Shown: piece by piece, positions 25,962 through 34,275 of the stretch
Numbering within the stretch: position 1 is the stretch's first letter
Layout of the letters: each line of letters begins with the position of its first letter
Source of the DNA: DATEKX01 sp963726785
Lineage (GTDB): Bacteria > Acidobacteriota > Blastocatellia > UBA7656
Assembly (NCBI GenBank): GCA_963726785.1
Contig: CAVSDJ010000007.1
Location: 2,790,001 to 2,854,000 of the forward strand
DNA: 64,000 bases
Direction of reading: 5' to 3'
Notes under the pieces: generated by a model
The model's input: the letters and a program-made list of their open reading frames with translations, nothing else
Told to the model about the DNA's origin: nothing
The model's database searches: none
Translations under genes and position numbers: made by a program

Positions 25962-26405
25962 TCAGGTGCGGTCGGAGTTCATTTTTTTTAGAATCTGCCG
26001 AGCGCCAGTGTGCGATAGATTCTCACAATAGCCGAGTTCGACGGCTTTGTCAGCCAACAGACGTAAGGTCCAGCGAGCGTGACCATCGGGCGGCTGAGAG
26101 CAAGCCAGGGCGGTGACTTTAGCTCGCTGCCTGCCGTCAATTTCAACCGGGCGACCAGAGCGGGGCTGGTCGTAGAGGGCGGCATTGAGTCCGCCTGCGA
26201 GATAGCGCCGTTTGATATTGAAAACCGACTGCGTACTGATGCGCAATGTCGCGGCGATGAGATCAGGGTGCTGACGGCGATGAAGAAGGTCGAGCGCACG
26301 GGCGCGAGTTTGAGTGCGAGCTTTGGTTGTGCCAATACTCAATAGAGTTGTCAAAGAACGAAGTTCCTTGTTTGAGAGTTTGATGGGCTGTGCGGTTCTT
26401 GCCAT
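25962..26405 (-). CDS. IS630 transposase, first frame (HTH part)
   Basis: The product starts MARTAQPIKLSNKELRSLTT and carries the HTH region (LIAATLRISTQSVFNIKRRY, RSGRPVEIDG) of IS630 transposases. It ends shortly after the A8 run at 25982-25989 (ILKKMNSDRT). A -1 slip there continues into the second frame as KNELRPHLKKTWCIGIMDAN. The start at 26405 is preferred over one six codons upstream because it matches the family N-terminus. Confidence 0.8.
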   Translation of the reverse strand: MARTAQPIKLSNKELRSLTTLLSIGTTKARTQTRARALDLLHRRQHPDLIAATLRISTQSVFNIKRRYLAGGLNAALYDQPRSGRPVEIDGRQRAKVTALACSQPPDGHARWTLRLLADKAVELGYCENLSHTGARQILKKMNSDRT

Positions 26406-26470
26406 ATAGAAACCGTACAACATGAAGGCTTGTTTCTCAAACTATTTAATTTCCAATGTACTTAGTATCT

Positions 26471-26755
26471 TTAGGCGTAACACGCTAAATAGAGGGGATG
26501 CCGCTCTGTAATTAACTTATCTTTTATGATTTGAATCTCGGAATTGAGAGCGTTAGTTGATTTGGAAATATCTTCAAGCAGAAGAAGCCCCATCTTTAGG
26601 ATTGAAAAAGAAAGGCATAAAGAGAAATCACTTTCGAGGGAATAAGCTAGCGATTCCTCCATATCGTCTGGATGTTCGCCAAAGGATGAATCAATAACTA
26701 ATTGGTGAAGGTCATCAAAGATCCATAGATCATTCTTATAATTCAAGTCTTTCTC
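26471..26755 (-). pseudogene. Gene fragment interrupted by IS256
   Basis: An open frame of about 94 codons (including FDDLHQLVIDSSFGEHPDD) runs from the IS256 boundary to a stop at 26471. It has only a TTG near its start and stays open to the insertion junction, so it is likely the 3' part of a disrupted gene. I do not recognise the family. Confidence 0.4.
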
Positions 26756-28081
26756 GAGGGTGTCAGAAGGATTGTGTAAATGAGTTCTGGTTAATTCCTA
26801 CCATTGGCACTCTGCCTTCAAAGATTATTGCGAACTGGTTCATCGCTCCGCTCCAATCTCTTATCGGCATTGTCCACTTCTTTGCCGCGTTCTTCAAGGC
26901 CAGATACATCAACTTGAACGCTGCCTCCTCATTCGGGAATGACGCTCTGGTCTTGATCCCTTTTCTCAGGCTCATATTCAATACTTTATGGCGTTCGTCG
27001 TATAGACGGCTCGCCTGATTTCCGCAGGGTAGGAAAACATCGGTATGATGCGCGCCCAGTTGGCCCGCCACGATTTCCCGATCATCGGGTAGCGCACATC
27101 CCATTTCGAGCCAAACTCCTCAAGGTGAGTTTCAGCCTCTTCACTACTTGCCGACCGGTAGACCGCCTTTAAATCCTGCGCCACTGCCTTTCGATCTTTG
27201 TAGGAGACGTAAGCCAATGAGTTCCTCATCAGATGCACCAGGCACAGTTGCACCTGCGTTTTTGGGAAGATCGTCTCGATGGCTTCCGGGAATCCTTTCA
27301 ACCCATCCACGCAGGCGATGAACATATCTTTCAAGCCTCGATTCTTCAACTCAGTGATTATAGAAAGCCAGAATTTCGCCCCTTCCGTTTCAGAGGCCCA
27401 CATACCTAAGACTTCCTTTAAGCCTGAGCAGTTGATGCCAATGGCCAGGTAGATGGCCTTGTTTGAGACTCGGCCTTGATCTTTGACTTTCACCACAAGG
27501 GCATCCAGGTAGAGTATGGGATAAACCGAGTCGAGCGGGCGAGTTTGCCAGGCTCTCACTTCATCAATGACAGCATCGGTGACTGTTGAGATGAGATCGG
27601 GCGATACATCTACTCCATAAATCTCTTTGAGGTGAGCCTGAATGTCACGCACGGTCATACCTCTTGAGTACATGGAGATGATCTTGTCATCGAAGCCGTC
27701 GAAACGGGTCTGCCCTTTCTTAATGATCTGGGGCTGAAACTGGCCTGCGCGGTCGCGGGGCACGTCAATCTGAACCTGACCTCGCTTACCTTTTATAGTC
27801 TTAGGGAAAGAGCCGTTTCTGGAGTTGTCGGTGTTTTTACCGTCGGGAGAGTTTTTCTCGTAGCCGAGGTGGTGAGAAAGTTCGGCCTGCATGGCGCGTT
27901 CAACAAGAGCTTTAGTGAGATGTTGAAGAAGGCCGTCAGAGCCAAACGTATCGTCAGGGGAATTATATTCTTTGAGAAGCTCGTCGAGCAGTTCGGGTTT
28001 AATGGGCATAATCGCTTATCCTTTCTATAGCTGTTAGCTTTAGCTGATTAAACCCACTTACACAATCTTAATTACACCCTC
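26756..28081 (-). mobile_element. IS256-family insertion sequence
   Basis: The ends are inverted repeats of about 27 bases with mismatches (left gagggtgtcagaaggattgt, right reading inward gagggtgtaattaagattgt). The element encodes one mutator-type transposase that carries a frameshift. The flanks share TTTCTC (26750-26755 and 28084-28089), a possible decayed target duplication. Confidence 0.8.
26763..28009 (-). pseudogene. IS256-family transposase, frameshifted
   Basis: The first part (MPIKPELLDELLKEYNSPDD, YLDALVVKVKD, FIACVDGLKGFPEAI) is a normal mutator-type transposase up to YTTNAI at about 26990. It then runs into a stop after two more residues. The family sequence resumes in another frame as LNMSLRKGIKTRASFPNEE and ends FEGRVPM...NSFTQSF. 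The break falls where the conserved NAIE(S/G)LN motif, thought to hold the catalytic Glu, should be. One base is missing, so the copy is probably inactive. Confidence 0.8.
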
Positions 28082-28194
28082 CGTTTCTCTGCTTGGCAAA
28101 TTCGCCAGTTTTAATCTTCCTTAATGCTCGGATGTATGTATCTTGCCATACGTTCATATCAAACACATTCAAAAGTCTTTGGAAAATAGCCCAG
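28082..28194 (-). pseudogene. Short coding remnant between IS256 and IS3
   Basis: On the minus strand one frame is open throughout (WAIFQRLLNVFDMNVWQDTY followed by IRALRKIKTGEF), with no start because IS3 cuts its 5' side. It may belong to the same gene as the fragment on the other side of IS256, but the frames do not join cleanly. Identity is unknown. Confidence 0.3.
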
Positions 28195-28239
28195 TGAACC
28201 TTCCCCCGAAGAGTGGAGGCAGGGTTAAGTCTCTATACC

Positions 28240-29103
28240 CTACGCCGCCGGTTTGAATTTCTCCTCATACTCTGCCGGACTCAGATAGCCCACTGCTGAG
28301 TGGATTCTTCTCCGATTATAAAACACTTCGATATACTCGAAGATGCTTTCTCGTGCCTCCTGCCTTTTCCTCTACCTCTCATTGTGTACCAGTTCCAGCT
28401 TCAGCACTCCGAAGAAACTCTCTGCTACCGCGTTGTCCCAACAGTTTCCTCTCCGACTCATGCTTTGCTGGCAACTGTTGGCCTCTAGCTCATCCCTGAA
28501 TCGAGTACTGGCATATTGGCTACCACGGTCCGAATGTACCAGCGGCCTGACTCCTCCCCGCCTTCCTTGCCCCATCAAGAATGCCGACACGATCAATTCA
28601 GAACTCATCCTCTCCGACATAGACCAGCCCACTACCATCCGTGAGAATAAATCCAGGAAGACCGCCAGCTACAGCCACCCTTCCTCAGTCCAAACATATG
28701 TGATGTCTGAGACCCATACCTTATCGGGCTCGCATACCTTGAAGCCTCTGGCCAGTATGTTATCTGCCACGGGTTCGTTATGGCGCAAGTTGGTCGTCAC
28801 CTTAAACTTCTTCACCCGCTTAGCACGAATGCCGTTATTACGCATCAACCGCTCCACACGCTTGTGATTACAACCTTCTCCCTGCTGGCGCAACCGTCGA
28901 TAAATTTTAGGGCTACCATAGTTTCGGCGGCTCTCAGAGTGCAGAGCCCGAATCTTGCTCAGCAGCCGATCATTGTCTTGCGCCCGCTTACTTTGAGGAT
29001 GACTGCGCCACTGATAATACCCCGATGAACTCACCTCTAAAACGCGGCACATCAAACAAATGGAGAATTCCTCTTTGTGCTCAACAATAAAGCCGTACTT
29101 CAC
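28240..29103 (-). pseudogene. IS3 OrfB with two in-frame TAG codons
   Basis: From GTG 29103 the frame encodes a normal IS3 integrase-type transposase (VWVSDITYVWTEEGWL, then LVHSDRGSQYAS, then GNCWDNAVAESFFGVLK). It is broken by TAG after EEGWL (near 28667) and again after VHNER (near 28370). In both places the frame continues correctly (LAVFLDLFSR; RKRQEARESIFEY) and a Tyr codon TAC is the likely ancestor. It ends at 28240. All three catalytic residues are otherwise present. Confidence 0.8.
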
Positions 29104-29382
29104 CTGAGGTGGGTGGCAAAGTAGGCTGCGGCTTTTTTAAGATCTCCTTTTCCTCTTCAAGTTGCTTGACACGGCGGCGTAGTTCTAAGATCTCCTGCTC
29201 TTGAGAGCTAGGATTGCCGTTACCACGAAAAGCCTGATGACCATCCTCTTTAGTAGCCCTGACCCAGCGCGAAAGGCTCCAGGCAGGGATTGCCAGGCTA
29301 GTTGCGGCATCAGAAATAGAGGGGCCCTGCTCGGAACCGCACTTTGCTTAAACTCTTTTGTATACTGCTTTCTCTGTTTCAT
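29100..29382 (-). pseudogene. IS3 OrfA, frameshifted
   Basis: The start MKQRKQYTKEFKQSAV is a standard IS3 OrfA beginning. Right after it the frame shifts; the HTH and leucine-zipper parts follow in another frame (SDAATSLAIPAWSLSRWVRA, KQLEEEKEILKKAAAYFA) and end at TGA overlapping the OrfB GTG. The copy cannot make a complete OrfA. Confidence 0.75.
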
Positions 29383-29461
29383 AGCGCCTCCAATTATGTC
29401 ATCTATTGCGAGGGAGGCGTATGAAACTTAACTGACTGTCCACTCTTTGGGGGAAGGTTCA

Positions 29462-30034
29462 GGGCTTTCATTACCCAGGCGAAGGCCACGTAAGCAAGTT
29501 CGCACAGTGAGCCTGCGCCCGCTTGCGCCAAAGCAAGCTTGCCAAGTCTGGGCATATGATTTTATTTTTGACAGTTGCGCCAACGGGCAGAAGCTGAAGA
29601 TGCTAACAGTAGTAGATGAATGGACCAGAGAGTCTCTGGCTATAGAAGTGGAAGGGCGGATAAATTCGCCGAGAGTCATTGAGGTGCTTGAGAAGTTGAT
29701 GAGCTTGTATGGGCAACCACAATATTTGAGAAGTGACAACGGGCCGGAGTTCATTGCAAAGAGAGTGAAGGAGTGGTTAAAGAAGAGCGGAGTAGAAACG
29801 GCATACATAGATGCAGGAAAGCTGTGGCAGAATGGAATGAATGAGAGCTTCAATGGGAAGTTGCGAGATGAATGTTTGAACCTGGAGTGGTTCGCAAACC
29901 GAGCAGAGGCGAAAGTAGTAATCGAACAGTGGCGGAAGCATTATAATGAGAAGCGACCGCATTCAAGCTTGGGATACAAAACACCAGCGCAGTTTCGCGC
30001 TGAACAAACTGGCATGGGAGCTATCTCATTATAG
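29462..30034 (+). pseudogene. IS3-family OrfB, 5'-truncated
   Basis: The fragment opens directly at the edge of the upstream IS3 and encodes the catalytic core of a second IS3-type transposase: VWAYDFIFDSCANGQ, YLRSDNGPEFIAK and WQNGMNESFNGKLRDE, then RPHSSLGYKTPAQFR. The HTH part is absent. A terminal-repeat-like ggggacaggtca ends at 30060, one base before the stop codon of the TIR-receiver-CHAT gene. Confidence 0.8.
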
Positions 30035-30060
30035 CTGGCACGAAGAACGGGGACAGGTCA

Positions 30061-32157
30061 CTACATTAACATTACCGGCGATAACCAAGACATATCATCA
30101 ATATCTTGCTCTGATCTTGCAATCTCGCGGCGGGCATATAGCAACGCTTCACCTGGAGAGAAACTGTGCCACAGCCCTCTATAGAAAGCTTGTGCAAAGC
30201 TTAGAGCTTTTGAATCTGGAATCTTCCAGCGATAGCTCAACAGACTTGTAACACCGGCTCGAAAAAATTCTCCTAAGGTTTCGTGGAAAAAACCGCGCCC
30301 TATTTGAGTTGTAGTGCGGCCACTCAGACAGCAACTCAAGAAAGCCATTCGTAGATTTGTGTCGCGAGTCAGAAGGTTAAGATCAACTCCCTTTAAAAAG
30401 CATAGGTTCTTGATCTCACGCACAATTAGTCCTCCATTTTCAGTTAGTATATCATCGTAACTGCCGTGACCAGCATAATGAAAAATGTGATAACGACCGT
30501 ACTGTAATGCCTCTTTGACTCTGGAGTATGTTACATCTTCGTTGAGCAGCAGATCGATCTGAAGTGAAATGCCAAGACGCTCCATATCACTTTTCATATC
30601 TTTAGCTAGTAAGGTTGCTTCACTCTCAGATGACGGGCTGCGCCCATTAAAATTAGCTCCGGCAATAAGAACACGCAACGTCTCACGGTTTTCTCGCAGA
30701 TTGCTGAAAAAAACATGGAACGGTTCGCGGTTGCGTGTAAGACTAAGGTCAGCTTGTTCAGATTGACGTGTAAATATATAGTTAAGACCCAAATAATCAT
30801 TTTCCTTGCACAATAACTCAAATGGTATACTAAGACCAAATACTGGACCACTAAATTGAACCCAAAGATCGCTGGATGGCTGAACCATGTTTTGCGCTGT
30901 ATTTAGATCATTCAAAATATGTACATCGTTGGCAAGAGCATTATAAATATTGTTGCTGATAAAATTCACTTCAGATAGCCATGACTTGGAACCAAATGGA
31001 AACATCGAGAGATTAAGTTTATCACCACGGATGATTAAATCGGTGGTATCTAAACGTTTGGGATTATGTGAGATATATGTAGTACGCCAATCAGGTCCAT
31101 GCAACTCACTGCCAACGAAATGTTCCTTACCAAACAATATATTTAAGCGAGAGCGAGCACTAGTTTTAACCGCCGCATACCGTAAACGTGCGTTCAAAAT
31201 GGCACCTTGTGTAGTCTCAATGAAATTGAGCCTATCAAAGCTATTTTTATCAATTATCTCGTAAGCTTCGTAATCGCGAAATGCCTGCCTTGCGTCGGCT
31301 ATGGTGGCAGCAGCCGATATTACAATAAGACCACAACTCTGATTAAGACGGCTATTACGAAGTTCTCGAAGCAAATTCATCCCAAACGCTTTAGAAACTT
31401 GCGGTTCAGCAGGACCGCCAGGAAGCCTTAAGTCTACTGTTATCAAATCGTAACTCTCATCTGCAAGATTTTCCAGCGCAACGTTATAATTTGGTGCTAT
31501 CTTTATATCCACGCCATCGATCGAACTTCGTAGGATTTCTTTTAATTCCTTCTGCCATCTCGATTCATCTTCGACGATGAGGATTCGAATATTGTTCGTG
31601 ATAATCCTTGGTTCGTTGGAATCTCTAACGTATGTCGTTGATGCCATAGTGACTTTCACAGAAGGAGATAATACTCTTGTCCCAACTTCTGAGAGAGAAT
31701 CTGTATCTGCTTTTTCGATTATGTCTGCTATCTCTAAGGTAATCGTCGCTAAATCTTCATCAACATGACTAGCACCGTCACTCCATACAGGCTTACCATT
31801 CTTAGGCCTAACGTTTATACTTTTTAACCAATCAACTCTTTGCCAAGCGCAGGCTTTAGCGACCACAGGAAAAATAATCAGATCCTCGCTTTCACGCCGT
31901 TCAAGAAGCTTAGGAACTTCCTGATGTATAATAAAGTCCGAAGTCAAGAAGTTAGCTGTGATGAGCAAAACAGCTACGCTACATTGGGCCATCGCTCTAT
32001 CAATCTCTTTTTCCCAATTATGGCCTGCTCCAATATAGTCATCGTTCCAGAGTTCGATCAAATCAGTAAGCCGTAAGACCCGAAGGTGCGATATCAAGAG
32101 ATCTTTTTCTTTTTCATCTTTATGGCTGTAGCTTACAAAGATGAATGGCTGAATCAT
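30061..32157 (-). CDS. TIR-receiver-CHAT fusion protein
   Basis: The 698-residue protein joins three signalling or effector domains. Residues ~1-150 form a TIR domain (FIFVSYSHKDE, LLITANFLTSDF, candidate NADase Glu80 in IIHQE). Residues ~190-325 form a response-regulator receiver (RILIVEDESR, phospho-acceptor Asp242 in LITVDLRLPGG). Residues ~430-698 form a CHAT caspase-like protease with His564 in HYAGHGSYD and Cys610 in FLSCCLSG. Known CHAT proteases cleave partner proteins, and bacterial TIR domains deplete NAD+. GGAGAAAAGG precedes the start. It is the last gene of a same-strand set with a receiver-kinase, a pseudo-receiver and a multi-GAF histidine kinase. Its stop abuts an IS3 end, so slight C-terminal loss is possible. 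Confidence 0.85.
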   Translation of the reverse strand: MIQPFIFVSYSHKDEKEKDLLISHLRVLRLTDLIELWNDDYIGAGHNWEKEIDRAMAQCSVAVLLITANFLTSDFIIHQEVPKLLERRESEDLIIFPVVAKACAWQRVDWLKSINVRPKNGKPVWSDGASHVDEDLATITLEIADIIEKADTDSLSEVGTRVLSPSVKVTMASTTYVRDSNEPRIITNNIRILIVEDESRWQKELKEILRSSIDGVDIKIAPNYNVALENLADESYDLITVDLRLPGGPAEPQVSKAFGMNLLRELRNSRLNQSCGLIVISAAATIADARQAFRDYEAYEIIDKNSFDRLNFIETTQGAILNARLRYAAVKTSARSRLNILFGKEHFVGSELHGPDWRTTYISHNPKRLDTTDLIIRGDKLNLSMFPFGSKSWLSEVNFISNNIYNALANDVHILNDLNTAQNMVQPSSDLWVQFSGPVFGLSIPFELLCKENDYLGLNYIFTRQSEQADLSLTRNREPFHVFFSNLRENRETLRVLIAGANFNGRSPSSESEATLLAKDMKSDMERLGISLQIDLLLNEDVTYSRVKEALQYGRYHIFHYAGHGSYDDILTENGGLIVREIKNLCFLKGVDLNLLTRDTNLRMAFLSCCLSGRTTTQIGRGFFHETLGEFFRAGVTSLLSYRWKIPDSKALSFAQAFYRGLWHSFSPGEALLYARREIARSEQDIDDMSWLSPVMLM

Positions 32158-32248
32158 CCTTTTCTCCTGAGCCTTTGATTAAAATCATAAATTCTTTAGC
32201 CAGATGTATGTGAGTAATAGAGTGAAAACCATCAAGAGACAAGCTATA

Positions 32249-33859
32249 TCACAAACCTATGCGATCGGCTAACATGCTGGCACTAAGAAGGGCATGCTGG
32301 CGTTGCAGCGTCGGTAATGAATAGAATCGAGTTGTGTTTATGGCATAATAAAGCAAAGCTATATAGTATTCGCCGATATCGTCGTTTGGGTTCTGCGAAA
32401 CTAGGCTATAAGCCAAAGTACGTAAGTGAACAACAACGGCATATGCCTTTGCCAAAGCAGTATTCTCGGTATGAAAATCATATGCAAGGCGTTCAACTTG
32501 GCTGAATCGGTCAACATTACACAATGCCTGTTCCAGGATTAGACGCTCATTCAGCGTAGCGTCTTCCGAACTTAACAATTGAAATCGTACTACCGAGTCT
32601 AATTTAGCAGCATCGCGTAGAATGTGGCCGGGGCCGGTAGAGTAAAAGTCGATCAACCAAGCATTCCCTGTGCCATCCACAAGGACGTTGTTCTCGTTTA
32701 GGTCGCCATGAGTGCTACAAATGTAGATGGGTTTAACGAATCTTTGATCCGCTGTAGCCATAATAGGATTGGTAAAGGTACGCTCGCCATCTAAAGAATT
32801 AAAGTGTAGCTTGTGCTTACCTTGGACTGACTTCAAACCTTGAGATAAAGCTTGTTCTAGATTCTCCTGATTAAAGCCAAGAAGTTGCTGATACTCATTA
32901 GTAAGGTCGTGCAGTTGCAGCCGTCCAGGATTGGCATACCACGGACCGCAAGTTTCATGAAAAAGGCGATTCAATAAATCTTTAATCTGAGATATATCAG
33001 CGTGCGAATAAAAGCTACCAAAGCTTTCTAATCGTTCACTTGCGCTCCCTAAAAGCGAATAGACGATACCGCCGAGACGTGGGGTTCGACGTAACTCAAT
33101 AACATTCGTGCTGCGCGCACCACCTATAAAATTTTGAACATAATGCTTAAAATTTCTATATTCTAAGTCAATGTTGTGAAAGTCACCGAATTTAACAACT
33201 ACAGGCTGCCCCGCGCCATCTTTATAGAAAGGCGTAGCCAAAAGTACAACAGCACCGCTGTGTCCAAATGTTAAGGGTTTTACTAGCAGACCATCTGCTT
33301 TGTGAAATAGGCGGCAAAGAAGGTCATCTAGTTCAACAGCTATGCGAGATAGCAAGGGTTTGTCACGTTTGATCCGCACTCCTGCTAACTCTAAATTAGT
33401 AACAATTGGCTCTGGCCCACTCACCTGCTGCCAATGAATATCAAGATTCAGGTTTATAAGTACTTTATCAGCAAATACTCTTGCCACTTGCTCAAGAAAT
33501 TCCAGGTTGTCGAAATCCTCCTTAGATAAGAAATCAACCACCCTATGGTGGGCAAAAGCTTCTCGCATTTGTTTCATAGTGCCATAAGCAGAAAGCATAA
33601 TGATCTCTATAGCTCCGAGAAGATTACTCTCATCAAGCTTATTCAACAAAGTCATGCCCTCTGCGTTATTTTGATCGTTATCCTCCATGCGTATATCTAG
33701 AATTGCCAAGTGGTAGAATGTTTCATCCAATTTCTGTATCGCCTGAGAAATCGTAGCTACTGTATCAACATAAAAACCACTACGCTGCAAAATGCTACTT
33801 ATTTCATTCAGCCATCGCTCATCATCGTCAACAAGCAAAATGCGTCCTTGTCTTCTCAT
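32249..33859 (-). CDS. Receiver domain fused to an aminoglycoside-phosphotransferase-like kinase
   Basis: Residues 1-130 form a receiver (RILLVDDDERW, phospho-acceptor Asp55 in LAILDIRMED). Residues ~190-470 resemble a kinase of the APH/choline-kinase fold: a candidate ATP-binding Lys223 in VVVKFGDF, the catalytic loop STHGDLNENNVLV (Asp386, Asn391) and LIDFYSTGPGH with the metal-binding Asp404. This could be one of the kinase-like ternary-complex-associated domains described in bacterial conflict systems, but I cannot verify that. The start overlaps the upstream pseudo-receiver stop by four bases. Substrate is unknown. Confidence 0.75.
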   Translation of the reverse strand: MRRQGRILLVDDDERWLNEISSILQRSGFYVDTVATISQAIQKLDETFYHLAILDIRMEDNDQNNAEGMTLLNKLDESNLLGAIEIIMLSAYGTMKQMREAFAHHRVVDFLSKEDFDNLEFLEQVARVFADKVLINLNLDIHWQQVSGPEPIVTNLELAGVRIKRDKPLLSRIAVELDDLLCRLFHKADGLLVKPLTFGHSGAVVLLATPFYKDGAGQPVVVKFGDFHNIDLEYRNFKHYVQNFIGGARSTNVIELRRTPRLGGIVYSLLGSASERLESFGSFYSHADISQIKDLLNRLFHETCGPWYANPGRLQLHDLTNEYQQLLGFNQENLEQALSQGLKSVQGKHKLHFNSLDGERTFTNPIMATADQRFVKPIYICSTHGDLNENNVLVDGTGNAWLIDFYSTGPGHILRDAAKLDSVVRFQLLSSEDATLNERLILEQALCNVDRFSQVERLAYDFHTENTALAKAYAVVVHLRTLAYSLVSQNPNDDIGEYYIALLYYAINTTRFYSLPTLQRQHALLSASMLADRIGL

Positions 33860-34275
33860 TTTGCACCCTCTTTTATAAGCTGATAGCTGTTACGTGCCGA
33901 TATGCTGGTAAATGCTTCTTTGATAGTTATGACTAGGCGTTGAGGGTCATATGACTTATCGGTAATATCATCTGCGCCCGTCAAAAATACATTACGCATA
34001 TCTCCCCATGGTAGCGAAGCGCTGAATACTAATAAATGAATCTTGTTTGCTAGTATTTTCTCTATTAATTCTCGTTCCTCGCGTTTAATACTTGCACAAC
34101 CAAGGACAATCAGGTCGGGAGCACCACCTTCAATATCTATCGATGGAGAATAATCATAGTTATTAAGAACACGTACCAGAAAGCCTGAATCTTTCAATAC
34201 TTTGGCAGTAATTTCCCGCCAGTAATCCTGATGATCGATGATTAAAATACGCTGGCTTTTTGAAGGAATGTTCAT
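33856..34275 (-). CDS. Stand-alone pseudo-receiver domain
   Basis: The 139-residue product has a receiver fold (RILIIDHQDYWREITAKVL, LLVFSASLPWGD, DITDKSYDPQRL). The metal-binding Asp14 and the conserved Lys are kept, but the phospho-acceptor position after PDLIVL is Gly59 instead of Asp. It therefore cannot be phosphorylated in the normal way and may act as an adaptor. It overlaps the histidine kinase before it and the receiver-kinase after it by four bases each, so the three are translationally coupled. Confidence 0.75.
   Translation of the reverse strand: MNIPSKSQRILIIDHQDYWREITAKVLKDSGFLVRVLNNYDYSPSIDIEGGAPDLIVLGCASIKREERELIEKILANKIHLLVFSASLPWGDMRNVFLTGADDITDKSYDPQRLVITIKEAFTSISARNSYQLIKEGAK

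Larger units (their letters stand above)
25254..26462 (-). mobile_element. IS630-family insertion sequence, apparently complete
   Basis: Terminal inverted repeats agtacactggaaattaag (left) and agtacattggaaattaaa (right, read inward) match at 16 of 18 positions. A TA dinucleotide flanks each end (25252-25253 and 26463-26464), the target duplication typical of IS630/Tc1 elements. The transposase is split into two frames joined at an A8 run. Confidence 0.85.
28195..29461 (-). mobile_element. IS3-family insertion sequence
   Basis: Ends carry inverted repeats tgaaccttcccccgaagagt (left) and tgaaccttcccccaaagagt (right, read inward), starting with the TG typical of IS3 elements. OrfA and OrfB are both present but damaged. 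No 3-bp target duplication is seen. The element abuts another IS3-type transposase whose 5' half is missing, so an adjacent deletion is likely. Confidence 0.85.
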
